A stretch of 53,605 bases of DNA from Clostridium sp. (GTDB taxonomy: Bacteria > Bacteroidota > Bacteroidia > Bacteroidales > Bacteroidaceae): positions 1 through 53,605 of the forward strand of contig JAMPGY010000016.1 of the NCBI GenBank assembly GCA_023663705.1, read 5' to 3'. Position 1 is the first letter of the stretch. The number at the start of each line of letters is the position of its first letter. The notes below the pieces were generated by a model. It worked only from the letters and a program-made list of their open reading frames with translations. It did no database searches and had not been told where the DNA came from. Positions 17,701-28,754 of this stretch are shown in pieces. Made by a program: the position numbers and the translations under genes.

Positions 17701-18209
17701 TCCACATCAATAAAGCTACGCCCTACGTCATGCAAATAACCGCGCAACTTGAAAGCCGGCCAGTCGGTGAGAGTCAACGCCTCCAGTTCCGGAGCACCGT
17801 CATATCCCTCGGCCAACTGAGTCAGAGTCTGAGCTGCACGGATCACACCGGTAGGAGTGACCGCACGGATTTCCACCCGATCTGTCGTAATGTTCAACTG
17901 ATAAGCCTCATCGGGATAACCAGCCAGATTGTGGAGATGCGCACCCGGAATGGATTCCACCATCGTTACGGACACAACAGCATCGGCTGCATCGGAAACC
18001 GTACATCCCACTTCCTCCAGAAAACGTGACAAAGCCGGGTTTTCAACTTCCGCTTCCACTTTCACCGCACGCCCCAATGCAAAAGGCGTCATGGCCTGAG
18101 GAGTCACCTCTTTAGGCTTGGGCAACAAATGCTCTATCCTGGCATCGGCACCCGATGCCACACAGAACAACATCACGGAGGCCAGCCATGTCTGATACTT
18201 ATTTTTCAT
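14757..18209 (-). CDS. Secreted beta-N-acetylhexosaminidase (GH20) with LamG-like module and type IX-like C-terminus
   Basis: A 1150-residue exported exo-hexosaminidase that removes terminal GlcNAc or GalNAc from glycoconjugates. I chose the ATG at 18209, which gives a clean signal peptide (residues 1-24); 12 more in-frame codons lie upstream. Residues about 30-145 are the GH20b domain and about 150-490 the catalytic TIM barrel. Asp292-Glu293 in DIGADEE take the place of the HxGGDE catalytic pair, and HLTENQAWRFE is the substrate-strand motif. A middle region follows, including a ricin-like block (about 790-930), then a LamG/concanavalin-like domain (about 960-1110). The end (VYTLSG..LPSGLYVVRAEAKTFKVQV) resembles a type A type IX sorting domain. 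The GGDE to GADE change is conservative. It is monocistronic, with near-consensus promoter and terminator. Confidence 0.92.
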   Translation of the reverse strand: MKNKYQTWLASVMLFCVASGADARIEHLLPKPKEVTPQAMTPFALGRAVKVEAEVENPALSRFLEEVGCTVSDAADAVVSVTMVESIPGAHLHNLAGYPDEAYQLNITTDRVEIRAVTPTGVIRAAQTLTQLAEGYDGAPELEALTLTDWPAFKLRGYLHDVGRSFIDVDELKKEIDLLSRFKVNTFHFHLTENQAWRFEVKAYPQLTSTESMTRFAGQYYTQEQCREIERYAAERGMMVIPEIDMPGHSQAFKRAMGHSMQTDEGVAELKVILEEVAEVFPNARYIDIGADEETITYPDFLKIMTDKVHELGRKVVVWNPIRGVTINKEAGFDMTHMWSTSGRVVSGMPNIDSRYNYVNHFDVFADVVGIYKSNIYYTDKGTDDVAGAITALWNDRKTPDQTDIIRQNNFYANALATVERAWMGGGERYIETGGTMLPSSGDEYDAFADWERRFLFHKAHSLRNEPIPYVKQTQVRWRITDAFPNDGNADMQFPPETEGLKDAYEWNGGIYSTGMATGAGIYLRHTWGGTIPTYFQNPQTNTTAYAWTYVYSPTEREAGALVEFQNYGRSENDRAPEAGKWDRKGSRLWVNDEEIMPPVWDNTGVGINSEVDLRNENFAARAPERIHLRKGWNKVFMKLPYNPNGLRLAKWMFTFVLTDMEGRDAMEDLIYSPNKCMDDAAEQVAAAIAEARKERNASVREDVVGYYPEELAADLDAVLDEVNATLENADMTPEERAGQISRITEALETFRIRCETSAVNQPREGVWYQLICTARGGRFATAHGIDADIVGETGTSVASVWKFISREDGGYDIVNYSDGSYISPAAAYNTALKTVAEVPSTGWEIKRSNVTGRVIIVNGTAQFNQTNNGSLGWKVYNWGGGENTSDDGCQYTIEEADDLPEEVTLPPSILTLTNLEFDGTSPWRIPDDKAKPVLEAEALTVAVDFTLQNNSSEMTLVGSSCSTVDQAFVGVNVASNNYGVRYNNGGGRYTTSATVGTARHQIVVTMQPDAPQYAYYIDGTKSRDVTSGDCVAFGRVAGIDGLYIGGLVCSDNANKYPLYGTVHSVQFFPESLSAQQVALIRYDELTPTGIAVVPGSVSTPISVHDGIIRCDVPFAVYTLSGTHLPSGSRLPSGLYVVRAEAKTFKVQVP

Positions 18210-18242
18210 ATAATAAAGATAAGGGTTAATATTTATTTCTGA

Positions 18243-18274
18243 CAAAGATAATAAACTTTAAGCCACATGCCAAA
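18243..18274 (-). promoter_or_regulatory. Promoter of the GH20 gene
   Basis: The minus strand carries TTTG (18271-18274), a 20-bp spacer and TATCTTTG (18243-18250). This matches the Bacteroidota TTTG-N19-21-TAnnTTTG consensus well. The leader to 18209 is about 27 nt. Confidence 0.75.
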
Positions 18275-18300
18275 TCATTCACAACTATTTAGTACACAAA

Positions 18301-18331
18301 AATCCCGAAAGGGTTTGAACCTTTCGGGATT
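18301..18331 (-). terminator. Terminator of the rpl-rpoBC operon
   Basis: AATCCCGAAAGG (18301-18312) and CCTTTCGGGATT (18320-18331) form a perfect 12-bp stem with a 7-nt loop. On the minus strand TTTTTG follows. It lies 40 bp beyond the rpoC stop. Confidence 0.9.
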
Positions 18332-18370
18332 CTTTTATGGATAATTTCCGCCGAACGGTGGAACTATAAA

Positions 18371-21300
18371 TTACTCGGTGTAATCCAAAATAGCCTTGCG
18401 ATTAGCCAAAGCGCGCTCATAGTCCTCCTTGTTGCCAACCACAATACGGTCGAACTCACGCAGACCTGTACCGGCCGGTATCAGATGACCGCAAATCACG
18501 TTCTCCTTCATTCCCTCCAGACGGTCGGACTTGCCGTTGATGGCCGCCTCGTTGAGCACCTTCGTCGTCTCCTGGAAGGATGCGGCCGACATGAAGCTGG
18601 ATGTCTGCAAAGCAGCACGGGTAATACCCTGAAGGATCTGCGTGGAAGTAGCCGGCACGGCATCACGCACCTGAACCAAACGCAAGTCTTTACGCTTCAA
18701 TGTGGAGTTCTCATCACGCAACTTACGAGCTGTAACGATCATTCCGGCTTCCATCGTCTCGGAGTCGCCGGCATCGATAACCACCTTCTTACCCCAGATA
18801 CGGTCGTTTTCCTCGGAAAAATCAAGTTTGTCCACAATCTGCATTTCCAAGAAACGGGTGTCACCCGGCTCGTCAATCTGCACCTTGCGCATCATCTGAC
18901 GGACAATCACTTCAAAGTGCTTGTCGTTGATCTTCACACCCTGCAGACGATACACGTCCTGAATCTCGTTGACAATGTATTCCTGCACGGCAGTGGGACC
19001 CTTGATGGCCAGGATGTCGGCCGGAGTGATGGCTCCGTCGGAAAGCGGAGTTCCGGCACGAACGTAGTCGTTCTCCTGTACCAGAATCTGCTTGGACAGG
19101 GGCACGAGGTATTTCTTCACCTCACCCAATTTGGATGTTACCGTAATCTCACGATTACCACGCTTCAGTTTGCCCATAGCGATTTCACCGTCGATTTCGG
19201 ATACCACAGCAGGATTGGACGGATTACGTGCCTCAAACAACTCGGTCACGCGGGGCAGACCTCCGGTGATGTCACCGGCCTTACCTACCGCTCTCGGGAT
19301 TTTGACCAGAATATCACCGGCCTTAATGCGCTGACCGTCTTCCACCACGATATGACCACCAATGGGGAAGTTATAGGTACGGATCAATTCTCCGTTCTCA
19401 TCCACGATATGTGCGGAAGGAACTTTTGTCTTATCCTTGGATTCGATGACAATCAACTCGCGCAAACCGGTTGTTTCGTCGGATTCCACACGATAGGTGA
19501 CACCCTCCACCACGTCTTCAAAGACGATCTTACCCGGAGTTTCTGTCACGATAACAGCGTTGAACGGATCCCAACGCGCGATAAGTTTGCCTTTCTCCAC
19601 AACTGTTCCTTCACTGACGTACAATGTCGAACCGTAAGGCACATTCTGCGTGAAGAGCACAATATCTGTGTTGACATCCACAAAACGGACTTCAGCCAGT
19701 CGACCAACCACCATCTTAGCGGGTGCACCCTGCTCGTCGTGAATATCCACCGTACGCAGTTCCTCGAATTCTACTTTTGCGTCGTATTTCGCCACAATTG
19801 AAGCATTGGCCGCCGCATTGGAGGCCACACCACCGGCGTGGAACGTACGCAATGTCAACTGTGTACCCGGCTCACCGATAGATTGCGCAGCGATAACACC
19901 CACAGCCTCACCTTTCTGCACCATACGGCTGCTGGCCAAATTGCGGCCATAGCACTTCATACATACTCCATGACGGCTCTCGCAAGTAAGAACAGAACGG
20001 ATTTCCACACTTTCAATCGGTGAATCCTCGATTTCCTGTGCCAGGTCCTCAGTGATTTCCTCACCGGCTGCTACTATGAGTTTGCCGGTAGTCGGATTGA
20101 TGATGTCGTGTACAGACACACGTCCGAGAATACGCTCATACAACGAAGAGATCACTTCGTCGCCATTCTTCAAGGCGGTGCAAACCAAACCACGCAGTGT
20201 TCCGCAGTCTTCTTCCGTGATAATCACATCGTGAGACACGTCTACCAGACGACGGGTCAAGTATCCGGCATCGGCTGTCTTCAATGCCGTATCGGCAAGA
20301 CCCTTACGGGCACCGTGAGTGGAGATGAAGTACTCCAACACACTCATACCTTCCTTAAAGTTGGAAAGAATAGGATTCTCAATAATCTGGGCACCTTCTG
20401 CACCGGCTTTCTGCGGCTTGGCCATCAGACCACGCATACCGGACAACTGACTGATCTGACCGGCAGATCCACGGGCTCCGGAATCCAACATCATGTATAC
20501 GGCGTTGAAACCTTGGTCGGCTTCCTTCATGGTCTTCATCAACACCTTGGAAAGGTCGTTGTTGACATGGGTCCATGTGTCGATAACCTGATTGTAACGC
20601 TCGTTGTCGGTGATGAAACCCATACCGTAGTCGTTGGTGATACGTTCCACTTCCTCGTTACCGCGTTTCACCAGTTCTTCTTTCTCTTCAGGAATGATGA
20701 TATCACCCAAGTTAAACGACAAGCCACCGTCGTAGGCCATCTTATAACCCAGGTTCTTGATACCGTCCAGGAAGTCGCAGGCACGTGCCACACCGACAGT
20801 CTTGATGACATCGCTGATGATACCGCGCAATGTCTTCTTGGAAATAATATCGTTGAAGAAACCTACTTCCACCGGAATAATCTCGTTGACGATGACACGG
20901 CCGACAGAGGTTTCCACCATTCGCTTGGCAATCTTACCTTCTTCATTCAGATCGTCAACCACCACCTTGATCGGAGCATGAATATCCACACGCTTCTCAT
21001 TGTAGGCGATAATGGCTTCTTCCGGACCGTAGAAGGTGAGACCCTCACCCTTGGCTCCCGGACGCAGTTTGGTAATGTAGTACAGACCAAGCACCATGTC
21101 CTGAGAAGGCACCGTGATCGGTGCACCGTTGGCAGGATTCAAAATATTATGAGACTGCAACATCAGCAGTTGTGCCTCCAGTATGGCTTCGTTGCTCAAC
21201 GGCAAATGCACGGCCATCTGGTCACCGTCGAAGTCGGCATTGAACGCCGTACATGCCAACGGGTGCAATTGGATTGCCTTACCCTCGATCATCTTGGGCT

Positions 21301-22648
21301 GGAAAGCCTGGATACCGAGACGGTGAAGTGTCGGGGCACGGTTGAGAAGCACCGGATGACCTTTCATCACATATTCCAGAATATCCCAGATTACGGGTTC
21401 CTTGCGGTCTACAATCTTTTTGGCAGACTTCACGGTCTTGACAATGCCGCGCTCGATAAGCTTGCGGATAATGAACGGCTTGTACAGTTCGGCCGCCATC
21501 AACTTGGGCAGACCGCACTCGCCCATCTTCAGTTCCGGACCTACAACGATAACGGAACGGGCGGAATAGTCGACACGCTTACCCAACAGGTTCTGACGGA
21601 AACGTCCCTGCTTACCCTTCAAAGAGTCGGAAAGCGACTTCAACGGACGGTTGGCGTCAGTCTTCACGGCACTGCTCTTGCGGGAGTTGTCGAACAAACT
21701 GTCCACAGCTTCCTGCAACATTCGTTTCTCATTACGCAAAATCACCTCAGGTGCCTTAATTTCAATCAATCTCTTCAGACGGTTGTTGCGAATGATGACA
21801 CGACGGTAGAGGTCGTTGAGATCGGATGTGGCAAAACGACCGCCATCCAGAGGAACCAACGGACGCAACTCGGGCGGGATGACAGGAAGAATCTTCATGA
21901 TCATCCACTCGGGCTTATTGCGGCCACGGCTGGCACGGAAAGACTCTACAACCTGCAGACGTTTCAATGCCTCATTCTTGCGCTGCTGCGATGTGTCCGA
22001 ACCGGCCGTATTGCGCAATTCATAAGAAAGACTGTCCAGATTCAGACGCAACAACAGATCGTATATGGCCTCCGCACCCATCTTGGCAATGAACTTGTTC
22101 GGATCGGTATCTTCAAGATATTGATTGTCTCTGGGAAGCTGTTCCAGACGATCAAGGTATTCGTCCTCTGTCAGAAGATCGAACTTCTGCACTCCCTCTT
22201 CCTCCAGCACACCCGGCTGGATGACTACGTAGCGTTCGTAGTAGATGATGGCATCCAGTTTCTTGGTGGGCAATCCCAACAAATAGCCGATTTTATTGGG
22301 CAACGAACGGAAATACCAGATGTGAGCCACAGGCACAACCAATGAAATATGACCGGAACGCTCACGACGCACTTTTTTCTCCGTCACTTCCACACCGCAA
22401 CGGTCACAGACAATACCCTTGTAACGGATACGCTTGTACTTACCGCAATGGCATTCATAATCTTTGGTCGGACCGAATATACGCTCACAGAACAAACCGT
22501 CACGTTCCGGCTTGTAGGTGCGGTAGTTGATGGTTTCCGGCTTCAACACCTCACCATACGAACTCTCCAGGATCTCCTCAGGCGAGGCTAATCCGATCGT
22601 AATCTTCGTGAAATTATTCTTTATTTTAGATTCTTTTCTAAAAGCCAT
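18371..22648 (-). CDS. rpoC: DNA-directed RNA polymerase subunit beta'
   Basis: A 1425-residue catalytic subunit of RNA polymerase. The N-terminal zinc site CHC...CDRC (Cys66, 68, 81, 84), the active-site NADFDGD near residue 470 that binds catalytic magnesium, the GARGSAGQ trigger-region motif and the second zinc cluster [11 protein letters not shown] (near 890) are all present. The length fits Bacteroidota RpoC, which lacks the long insertion of E. coli. It lies 27 bp after rpoB in the same operon and is followed by a strong terminator. Confidence 0.99.
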   Translation of the reverse strand: MAFRKESKIKNNFTKITIGLASPEEILESSYGEVLKPETINYRTYKPERDGLFCERIFGPTKDYECHCGKYKRIRYKGIVCDRCGVEVTEKKVRRERSGHISLVVPVAHIWYFRSLPNKIGYLLGLPTKKLDAIIYYERYVVIQPGVLEEEGVQKFDLLTEDEYLDRLEQLPRDNQYLEDTDPNKFIAKMGAEAIYDLLLRLNLDSLSYELRNTAGSDTSQQRKNEALKRLQVVESFRASRGRNKPEWMIMKILPVIPPELRPLVPLDGGRFATSDLNDLYRRVIIRNNRLKRLIEIKAPEVILRNEKRMLQEAVDSLFDNSRKSSAVKTDANRPLKSLSDSLKGKQGRFRQNLLGKRVDYSARSVIVVGPELKMGECGLPKLMAAELYKPFIIRKLIERGIVKTVKSAKKIVDRKEPVIWDILEYVMKGHPVLLNRAPTLHRLGIQAFQPKMIEGKAIQLHPLACTAFNADFDGDQMAVHLPLSNEAILEAQLLMLQSHNILNPANGAPITVPSQDMVLGLYYITKLRPGAKGEGLTFYGPEEAIIAYNEKRVDIHAPIKVVVDDLNEEGKIAKRMVETSVGRVIVNEIIPVEVGFFNDIISKKTLRGIISDVIKTVGVARACDFLDGIKNLGYKMAYDGGLSFNLGDIIIPEEKEELVKRGNEEVERITNDYGMGFITDNERYNQVIDTWTHVNNDLSKVLMKTMKEADQGFNAVYMMLDSGARGSAGQISQLSGMRGLMAKPQKAGAEGAQIIENPILSNFKEGMSVLEYFISTHGARKGLADTALKTADAGYLTRRLVDVSHDVIITEEDCGTLRGLVCTALKNGDEVISSLYERILGRVSVHDIINPTTGKLIVAAGEEITEDLAQEIEDSPIESVEIRSVLTCESRHGVCMKCYGRNLASSRMVQKGEAVGVIAAQSIGEPGTQLTLRTFHAGGVASNAAANASIVAKYDAKVEFEELRTVDIHDEQGAPAKMVVGRLAEVRFVDVNTDIVLFTQNVPYGSTLYVSEGTVVEKGKLIARWDPFNAVIVTETPGKIVFEDVVEGVTYRVESDETTGLRELIVIESKDKTKVPSAHIVDENGELIRTYNFPIGGHIVVEDGQRIKAGDILVKIPRAVGKAGDITGGLPRVTELFEARNPSNPAVVSEIDGEIAMGKLKRGNREITVTSKLGEVKKYLVPLSKQILVQENDYVRAGTPLSDGAITPADILAIKGPTAVQEYIVNEIQDVYRLQGVKINDKHFEVIVRQMMRKVQIDEPGDTRFLEMQIVDKLDFSEENDRIWGKKVVIDAGDSETMEAGMIVTARKLRDENSTLKRKDLRLVQVRDAVPATSTQILQGITRAALQTSSFMSAASFQETTKVLNEAAINGKSDRLEGMKENVICGHLIPAGTGLREFDRIVVGNKEDYERALANRKAILDYTE

Positions 22649-22675
22649 AATTGAATAGTATAAAAGAGTTCAATA

Positions 22676-25600
22676 TTAGTCAAGGGTTACACTCAGACCC
22701 AATCCTCTCAACTCATGCAACAGCACGTTCAGAGACTCGGGGATTCCCGGTGTGGGCATAGGTTCACCCTTAACGATAGCCTCGTATGCCTTTGAACGAC
22801 CTACAACGTCATCCGACTTGATGGTCAGGATCTCCTGCAATACGTGAGAAGCGCCGAACGCCTCAATAGCCCAAACCTCCATCTCTCCGAAACGCTGTCC
22901 ACCGAACTGAGCCTTACCGCCAAGAGGTTGCTGCGTAATCAAAGAGTACGGACCGATTGAACGGGCGTGCATCTTGTCTTCCACCATGTGACCCAATTTC
23001 AGCATGTAGGACACACCCACGGTTGCCAACTGGTCGAATTTCTCACCGGTCGCACCGTCGTAAAGCTGGGTAGAACAGTAACGGGGCAGTCCGGCCTTGT
23101 CTGTCCACTCGCACAGGTCTTCCATGGATGCACCGTCAAAGATAGGAGTGGCAAACTTCACACCCAACTGCTTACCGGCCGCACCAAGCACGGTCTCGAA
23201 TATCTGTCCGATATTCATACGTGAAGGCACACCCAGCGGGTTCAAAACGATATCCACCGGTGTTCCATCGGCCAGGAAAGGCATATCTTCCTGACGGACG
23301 ATCTTCGACACGATACCCTTGTTACCGTGACGACCGGCCATCTTATCACCCACACCAATCTTACGCTTCTTGGCCACATACACCTTAGCCATCTGAATGA
23401 TGCCGGAGGGAAGTTCGTCACCGATAGTTATTGCAAACTTCTTACGCTTCAGTTCTGCATCCAGCAGTTTATACTTTTTCAGGAAGTTAATGATCAAACG
23501 GGCAATCAGTTCGTTCTTATGCTCGTCTGTCGTCCATTTACTCAACTGAACAGAAGTGTAATCCAACATTTCCAAAGCGGATGCCGTGAACTTGGCTCCC
23601 TTGGCGATAACGTCCGAACCGATATAGTCTTTCACACCCTGGGATACCAAACCGTGGGTCAGTTCCAACAGTTTGTCAATCAAGATGGCTTTCAGGTCTT
23701 CCACCTTACTCTTGAACTCTTCGTCAATCTTCGGGATAATCAACTTGTCGGCAGCCTTTGCTGCACGGTTCTTGATGGCACGGGAGAACAATTTCTTATC
23801 AATGACCACACCGTTCAGAGAGGGAGACGCCTTCAACGAAGCATCTTTCACATCACCGGCTTTGTCTCCGAAGATGGCACGCAACAGCTTTTCTTCCGGT
23901 GAAGGATCGCTTTCTCCCTTCGGAGTAATCTTACCGATAAGGATGTCACCCGGCTGGATTCGTGCGCCGACGCGGACGATTCCGTTTTCATCCAGATCCT
24001 TCGTGGCCTCTTCACTCACATTCGGAATGTCGGCAGTCAACTCTTCCACACCACGTTTGGTCTCACGTACTTCCAGCGAGAACTCTTCCACATGGATCGA
24101 AGTAAGTATGTCTTCGCGAACAACACGTTCGTTGAGCACGATAGCGTCCTCATAGTTATACCCCTTCCACGGCATGTAAGCCACCACCAGATTCTTACCC
24201 AATGCCAACTCACCGTCTTCCGTAGAATATCCTTCGGTCAGGATCTGACCGGTCGTCACGCGCTGACCCTTGCTGCAAATCGGACGCAGGTCGATGGTCA
24301 TATTCTGGTTCGTGCGACGGAACTTAGGGATTCTGTATTCCTTCAAAGCCGGCTCGAAACTTACAAAGTCTTCTTCCTCTGTACGGTCATAGAGTATACG
24401 GATGGTCGTGGCATCAACATATTCAACCACACCATCACCTTCGGCAGTGATCATCGTACGTGAGTCCTCACACACCTGCTTCTCGATGCCGGTACCTACA
24501 ATCGGAGATTCGCAACGGAGCAAAGGCACAGCCTGACGCATCATGTTGGATCCCATCAACGCACGGTGAGCATCGTCATGCTCCAGGAATGGAATCAAAG
24601 AAGCGGCGATAGAAGCGATCTGCTGAGGAGCGACATCCATCAGATTTACATCGGCAGGCGGCACAACAGGATAATCATCATCCTGGCGACACTTAACCTT
24701 GGCACGAATAAATTCACCGTTGTCATTCAACGGAGCGTTACCCTGACCTATGATCTTGCCTTCCTCTTCCTCCGCCGTCAGATATTCGATGCCGGTTTCC
24801 AAAGACAAATCGACAACACCATTATTCACTTTGCGGTAAGGCGTCTCAATGAAACCGAGATCATTAATCTTGGCAAAAACACAAAGAGAAGAAATCAAAC
24901 CGATGTTCGGGCCTTCCGGAGATTCAATGGGACAAAGACGACCGTAGTGGGTGTAATGCACGTCACGCACCTCAAAACCTGCACGTTCGCGGGACAGACC
25001 GCCGGGACCTAAGGCTGAAAGACGACGCTTGTGAGTAACCTCAGCCAACGGATTCGTCTGGTCCATAAACTGAGACAGGGCATTGGTTCCGAAGAAAGAA
25101 TTGATCACAGACGAAATGGTCTTCGCATTGATCAGGTCGGTCGGAGTGAACACCTCGTTGTCACGCACATTCATACGCTCACGGATCGTGCGGCTCATAC
25201 GTGCCAGACCGATAGCAAACTGGTTGCTCAACTGCTCACCAACGGTACGTACACGACGATTACTCAAATGGTCGATATCGTCTACCGAAGCCTTGGAATT
25301 GATCAATTCAATGAGATATTTGATAATCTCGATGATATCTTCCTTAGTCAGCACACGCACATCCATATCCGTTGTCAGATTCAACTTACGGTTGATTCTG
25401 TAACGACCCACATCACCCAGATCATAACGCTTTTCGGAGAAGAACAGGTTGTTGATGACCTCACGGGCACTGGCATCATCGGCAGGATCGGCATTACGCA
25501 ACTGGCGATAAATATACAGCACGGCTTCCTTTTCCGAGTTACTCGGATCCTTTTGCAAGGTGTTGAAGATAATCGAATAGTCGGATACGTTCATATCCTC

Positions 25601-26491
25601 CTTATGAATCAAGATATAGGAGACACCGCTATCCATAATCAATTCAATAGCGTCGTCGTCTATCACAGTCTCGCGATCGAGAATCACCTCGTTACGCTCG
25701 ATAGATACAACTTCACCGGTATCTTCATCCACAAAGTCCTCCACCCAGCTCTTCAGCACACGGGCAGCCAACTTCTGTCCCTTGCACTTCTTCAGGTTGG
25801 TGCGGTTCACCTTAATCTCTTCCGCCAATTTGAATATCTCAAGGATATCCTTATCGTTTTCAAAACCGATAGCTCGCAACAATGTCGTTACGGGCAACTT
25901 CTTCTTACGGTCGATGTAGGCATACATCACATTGTTGATATCCGTAGCAAACTCAATCCAGGAACCCTTGAACGGAATAATACGTGCCGAATATAACTGA
26001 GTGCCATTTGCATGGATACTTGAACCGAAGAACACACCGGGCGAACGGTGCAACTGAGACACAACCACACGCTCGGCACCATTGATCACAAAGGTACCGT
26101 TCGGAGTCATATAGGGAATGGGACCCAGAAAAACATCCTGAATCACCGTATCGAAATCCTCGTGTTCAGGGTCAGTACAATACAACTTCAACTTAGCCTT
26201 CAAAGGCACGCTGTAGGTAAGTCCACGCTCCAAACATTCCTCGATGGTGTAACGGGGCGGATCAATGTAATAATCCAAGAACTCCAATACAAAATTGTTG
26301 CGTGTGTCCGCAATGGGGAAGTTCTCTGAAAACACCTTGAACAAACCGTCATTCCGGCGCAATTCAGGCGGGGTATCCAATTGGAGAAAGTCTTTGAAGG
26401 ACTTCAATTGCACCTCCAGGAAATCCGGATATGGCATCGGATTCTTGACAGATGCAAAGTTCACTCTCTGATTTACTATAGTAGATGACAT
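22676..26491 (-). CDS. rpoB: DNA-directed RNA polymerase subunit beta
   Basis: A 1271-residue RNA polymerase subunit. It starts at the ATG at 26491 and shows the rifampicin-pocket region ([24 protein letters not shown]), the strongly conserved [12 protein letters not shown] and the C-terminal [13 protein letters not shown]. The rifampicin-pocket region around residues 470-500 reads as wild type (Asp, His and Ser-equivalent positions intact as [18 protein letters not shown]). It is preceded by the rplL-rpoB hairpin pair and followed after 27 bp by rpoC. Confidence 0.99.
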   Translation of the reverse strand: MSSTIVNQRVNFASVKNPMPYPDFLEVQLKSFKDFLQLDTPPELRRNDGLFKVFSENFPIADTRNNFVLEFLDYYIDPPRYTIEECLERGLTYSVPLKAKLKLYCTDPEHEDFDTVIQDVFLGPIPYMTPNGTFVINGAERVVVSQLHRSPGVFFGSSIHANGTQLYSARIIPFKGSWIEFATDINNVMYAYIDRKKKLPVTTLLRAIGFENDKDILEIFKLAEEIKVNRTNLKKCKGQKLAARVLKSWVEDFVDEDTGEVVSIERNEVILDRETVIDDDAIELIMDSGVSYILIHKEDMNVSDYSIIFNTLQKDPSNSEKEAVLYIYRQLRNADPADDASAREVINNLFFSEKRYDLGDVGRYRINRKLNLTTDMDVRVLTKEDIIEIIKYLIELINSKASVDDIDHLSNRRVRTVGEQLSNQFAIGLARMSRTIRERMNVRDNEVFTPTDLINAKTISSVINSFFGTNALSQFMDQTNPLAEVTHKRRLSALGPGGLSRERAGFEVRDVHYTHYGRLCPIESPEGPNIGLISSLCVFAKINDLGFIETPYRKVNNGVVDLSLETGIEYLTAEEEEGKIIGQGNAPLNDNGEFIRAKVKCRQDDDYPVVPPADVNLMDVAPQQIASIAASLIPFLEHDDAHRALMGSNMMRQAVPLLRCESPIVGTGIEKQVCEDSRTMITAEGDGVVEYVDATTIRILYDRTEEEDFVSFEPALKEYRIPKFRRTNQNMTIDLRPICSKGQRVTTGQILTEGYSTEDGELALGKNLVVAYMPWKGYNYEDAIVLNERVVREDILTSIHVEEFSLEVRETKRGVEELTADIPNVSEEATKDLDENGIVRVGARIQPGDILIGKITPKGESDPSPEEKLLRAIFGDKAGDVKDASLKASPSLNGVVIDKKLFSRAIKNRAAKAADKLIIPKIDEEFKSKVEDLKAILIDKLLELTHGLVSQGVKDYIGSDVIAKGAKFTASALEMLDYTSVQLSKWTTDEHKNELIARLIINFLKKYKLLDAELKRKKFAITIGDELPSGIIQMAKVYVAKKRKIGVGDKMAGRHGNKGIVSKIVRQEDMPFLADGTPVDIVLNPLGVPSRMNIGQIFETVLGAAGKQLGVKFATPIFDGASMEDLCEWTDKAGLPRYCSTQLYDGATGEKFDQLATVGVSYMLKLGHMVEDKMHARSIGPYSLITQQPLGGKAQFGGQRFGEMEVWAIEAFGASHVLQEILTIKSDDVVGRSKAYEAIVKGEPMPTPGIPESLNVLLHELRGLGLSVTLD

Positions 26492-26533
26492 CAGTTATAT
26501 TATTAATTAGCTGTTATGTTATAGACGCAAAAA

Positions 26534-26585
26534 GGTAAAGAACCCTCTACCAGAGGATTCTTTACCCGAACCTGTTCAAAACAGG
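26534..26585 (-). terminator. Double hairpin between rplL and rpoB (attenuator)
   Basis: Reading after the rplL stop there is first a 6-bp hairpin, CCTGTT/AACAGG (26571-26585). A strong stem follows at 26534-26566 (GGTAAAGAA pairing with TTCTTTACC, continued by CCTCT/AGAGG), then TTTTTG. This is an intrinsic terminator by form, yet rpoB follows. Partial termination here would lower rpoBC relative to ribosomal protein mRNA, as known at the E. coli rplL-rpoB junction. Confidence 0.8.
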
Positions 26586-26592
26586 CGTTTAC

Positions 26593-26967
26593 TTATTTCA
26601 GCTCGATTTCAGCACCAGCCTCTTCCAAAGTCTTCTTCAAAGACTCTGCATCAGCCTTAGCCATAGCTTCCTTCAATACGCTGGGAGCACCGTCTACCAA
26701 ATCCTTGGCTTCCTTCAGACCCAAACCGCAAGCTTCCTTAACAGCCTTAACAACTGCCAACTTAGCTGCACCGGCACTCTTCAACACAACGTCGAAAGAA
26801 TCTTTTTCAGCAGCAGCCTCAGCACCACCAGCTGCGGGAGCAGCAACAGCGACAGCAGCAGCTGCGGGTTCGATACCATACTCATCCTTCAGGATAGTAG
26901 CCAACTCATTTACTTCTTTAACTGTCAAATTTACCAATTCTTCAGCAATAGCTTTCAAATCTGCCAT
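26593..26967 (-). CDS. rplL: 50S ribosomal protein L7/L12 (bL12)
   Basis: A 124-residue stalk protein of the large ribosomal subunit that recruits translation GTPases. The N-terminal dimerisation helix is followed by the alanine-rich hinge ([20 protein letters not shown], residues 35-54) and the conserved C-terminal domain (KTxFDVVL-like start, [20 protein letters not shown]). The length is normal. It sits 40 bp after rplJ, and its end is followed by the rplL-rpoB hairpins. Confidence 0.98.
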   Translation of the reverse strand: MADLKAIAEELVNLTVKEVNELATILKDEYGIEPAAAAVAVAAPAAGGAEAAAEKDSFDVVLKSAGAAKLAVVKAVKEACGLGLKEAKDLVDGAPSVLKEAMAKADAESLKKTLEEAGAEIELK

Positions 26968-27007
26968 TTTATTCTAATTTTAATTGTTTAATACTTGTTT
27001 AGGTTTA

Positions 27008-27526
27008 TTATTCTGATTTTTCACCAAGTGTCTTAAGCACTCCGTGAATGGTGTTTCCACCGGATTGCAAAGCAGAAAGAACATTCTTTGCAGGTGATTG
27101 CAACAGTGCAACGATATCTGCAATAACTTCGTTCTTGCTCTTGATTGCCGTCAAGGCATCCAGTTGATCTGCGCCAACATAGAAACTTTCCTCAGCATAA
27201 GCTGCCTTCAACGCAGGCATTCCGTCCTTAGCGAAGTCCTTCAACATCTTGGCCGGTACATTAGCCGTATTGCAGAACAATACAGCCGTAGTGCCCTTCA
27301 AGCAACCATAAAGGGGTGAGTAGTCAATCTCGGAAACCTCGAAAGCCTTGTGGAGCAAAGTATTCTTCACAACCACCATCTTCACCTCAGACTGGAAACA
27401 CTTTCTTCTCATAGCGCTCGTACGAGCTGCATCCAGACCGGTTGCGTCTACCAAATAAAAATGTGCGTACTCCTTCAGTGTTTCACCGAGCTGCGCAATA
27501 ATTGTAGCTTTATCTTCCTTTCTCAT
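27008..27526 (-). CDS. rplJ: 50S ribosomal protein L10 (uL10)
   Basis: A 172-residue stalk base protein that anchors bL12 dimers through its C-terminal helix (LQSPAKNVLSALQSGG onwards). The N-terminal RNA-binding part has the typical MRKEDKATIIAQLGE start. It lies only 14 bp after rplA. In E. coli L10-L12 represses its own leader; no comparable leader space exists here upstream of rplJ, so control, if present, must act elsewhere. Confidence 0.98.
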   Translation of the reverse strand: MRKEDKATIIAQLGETLKEYAHFYLVDATGLDAARTSAMRRKCFQSEVKMVVVKNTLLHKAFEVSEIDYSPLYGCLKGTTAVLFCNTANVPAKMLKDFAKDGMPALKAAYAEESFYVGADQLDALTAIKSKNEVIADIVALLQSPAKNVLSALQSGGNTIHGVLKTLGEKSE

Positions 27527-27540
27527 GATTCAAACTCCTT

Positions 27541-28239
27541 TTAGATTTCTTCTACGGCTTTCGGATCAACCTTAATACCGCGACTCATAGTACTTGAAAG
27601 ATAAATACTCTTCATATAGGTACCCTTTGCAGCCGTAGGCTTCAACTTGATGATGGTAGCAATAAATTCCTTCGCATTCTGGGCGATCTGCTCAGCAGTG
27701 AAAGAAACCTTACCGATTGAAGTGTGCACAATACCGGTCTTATCAACCTTGAAGTCGATCTTACCCTGCTTTACTTCCTTAACGGCCTTTGCAACATCCA
27801 TCGTCACAGTACCACTCTTCGGGTTTGGCATCAAGCCACGAGGACCCAGCACACGACCCAGAGCACCGATTTTACCCATGATAGAGGGCATAGTGATGAT
27901 TACATCAACATCTGTCCATCCACCTTTAATCTTCTCAATATATTCGTCAAGACCAACATAGTCGGCACCTGCTTCTTTGGCAGCAGCTTCCAGTTCGGGC
28001 GTACACAAGCAAAGCACACGAGTCACCTTACCTGTACCGTTCGGCAGAGACACCACGCCTCTAACCATTTGGTTAGCCTTACGCGGGTCGACACCCAAAC
28101 GCACATCGATATCCACGGAAGCATCGAACTTTGTAGTAGTGATTTCCTTCACCAGTTCGGAAGCTTCTTTCAAAGAGTATGCTTTCCCCGCTTCAATCTT
28201 ACCAGCTACCAACTTTTGATTTTTTGTCAGTTTACTCAT
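27541..28239 (-). CDS. rplA: 50S ribosomal protein L1 (uL1)
   Basis: A 232-residue L1-stalk protein, with the typical motifs [20 protein letters not shown] split around residues 38-57 and [15 protein letters not shown] near 133-147. The length matches the family. It follows rplK by 19 bp and overlaps nothing. In many bacteria L1 represses rplK-rplA translation through the rplK leader. Confidence 0.98.
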   Translation of the reverse strand: MSKLTKNQKLVAGKIEAGKAYSLKEASELVKEITTTKFDASVDIDVRLGVDPRKANQMVRGVVSLPNGTGKVTRVLCLCTPELEAAAKEAGADYVGLDEYIEKIKGGWTDVDVIITMPSIMGKIGALGRVLGPRGLMPNPKSGTVTMDVAKAVKEVKQGKIDFKVDKTGIVHTSIGKVSFTAEQIAQNAKEFIATIIKLKPTAAKGTYMKSIYLSSTMSRGIKVDPKAVEEI

Positions 28240-28258
28240 TTTAATTGAAGTTTATTAA

Positions 28259-28699
28259 TTATTTACCCGGGAAGTCCCCTTTTACAGTGATACCCATACT
28301 TCTTGCTGTACCTGCAACCAAAGTCATCGCAGCTTCAACAGTAAAACAATTCAAGTCAGGCATTTTATCCTGAGCAATAGTTCTAACCTGCTCCCAAGTA
28401 ATCTCAGCTACTTTTTTACGGTTAGGCTCTGCAGAACCACTCTTCAACTTCGCAACCTCCATCAGCTGAACAGCCACGGGAGGGGTCTTCACGATGAAAT
28501 CGTAAGACTTGTCCGTATAATAAGTGATTACGACCGGCAGCACTTTGCCAGCCTTGTCCTGCGTTCTGGCGTTGAATGCTTTACAGAAATCCATGATATT
28601 GATACCCTTGGAACCCAAAGCAGGTCCTACTGGGGGTGATGGATTTGCAGCGCCTCCTTTAATCTGCAATTTGATTAATCCAGCAACTTCTTTAGCCAT
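28259..28699 (-). CDS. rplK: 50S ribosomal protein L11 (uL11)
   Basis: A 146-residue protein of the GTPase-associated centre. The proline-rich N-terminal domain ([20 protein letters not shown]) binds the thiostrepton region of 23S rRNA, and the C-terminal domain ends in [11 protein letters not shown]. The length is normal. It follows nusG by 55 bp, the widest gap inside this part of the operon, where an L1-binding leader could lie. Confidence 0.98.
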   Translation of the reverse strand: MAKEVAGLIKLQIKGGAANPSPPVGPALGSKGINIMDFCKAFNARTQDKAGKVLPVVITYYTDKSYDFIVKTPPVAVQLMEVAKLKSGSAEPNRKKVAEITWEQVRTIAQDKMPDLNCFTVEAAMTLVAGTARSMGITVKGDFPGK

Positions 28700-28754
28700 T
28701 TTCTTTGTTATTTATTTTGTATTATATTAGAAAGGACAGCACGTAACAAAATGC

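Noticed and set aside
20108-22345. 745-codon plus-strand frame opposite rpoC
   Set aside because: Antisense shadow of a certain rpoC gene, with a composition typical of such frames.
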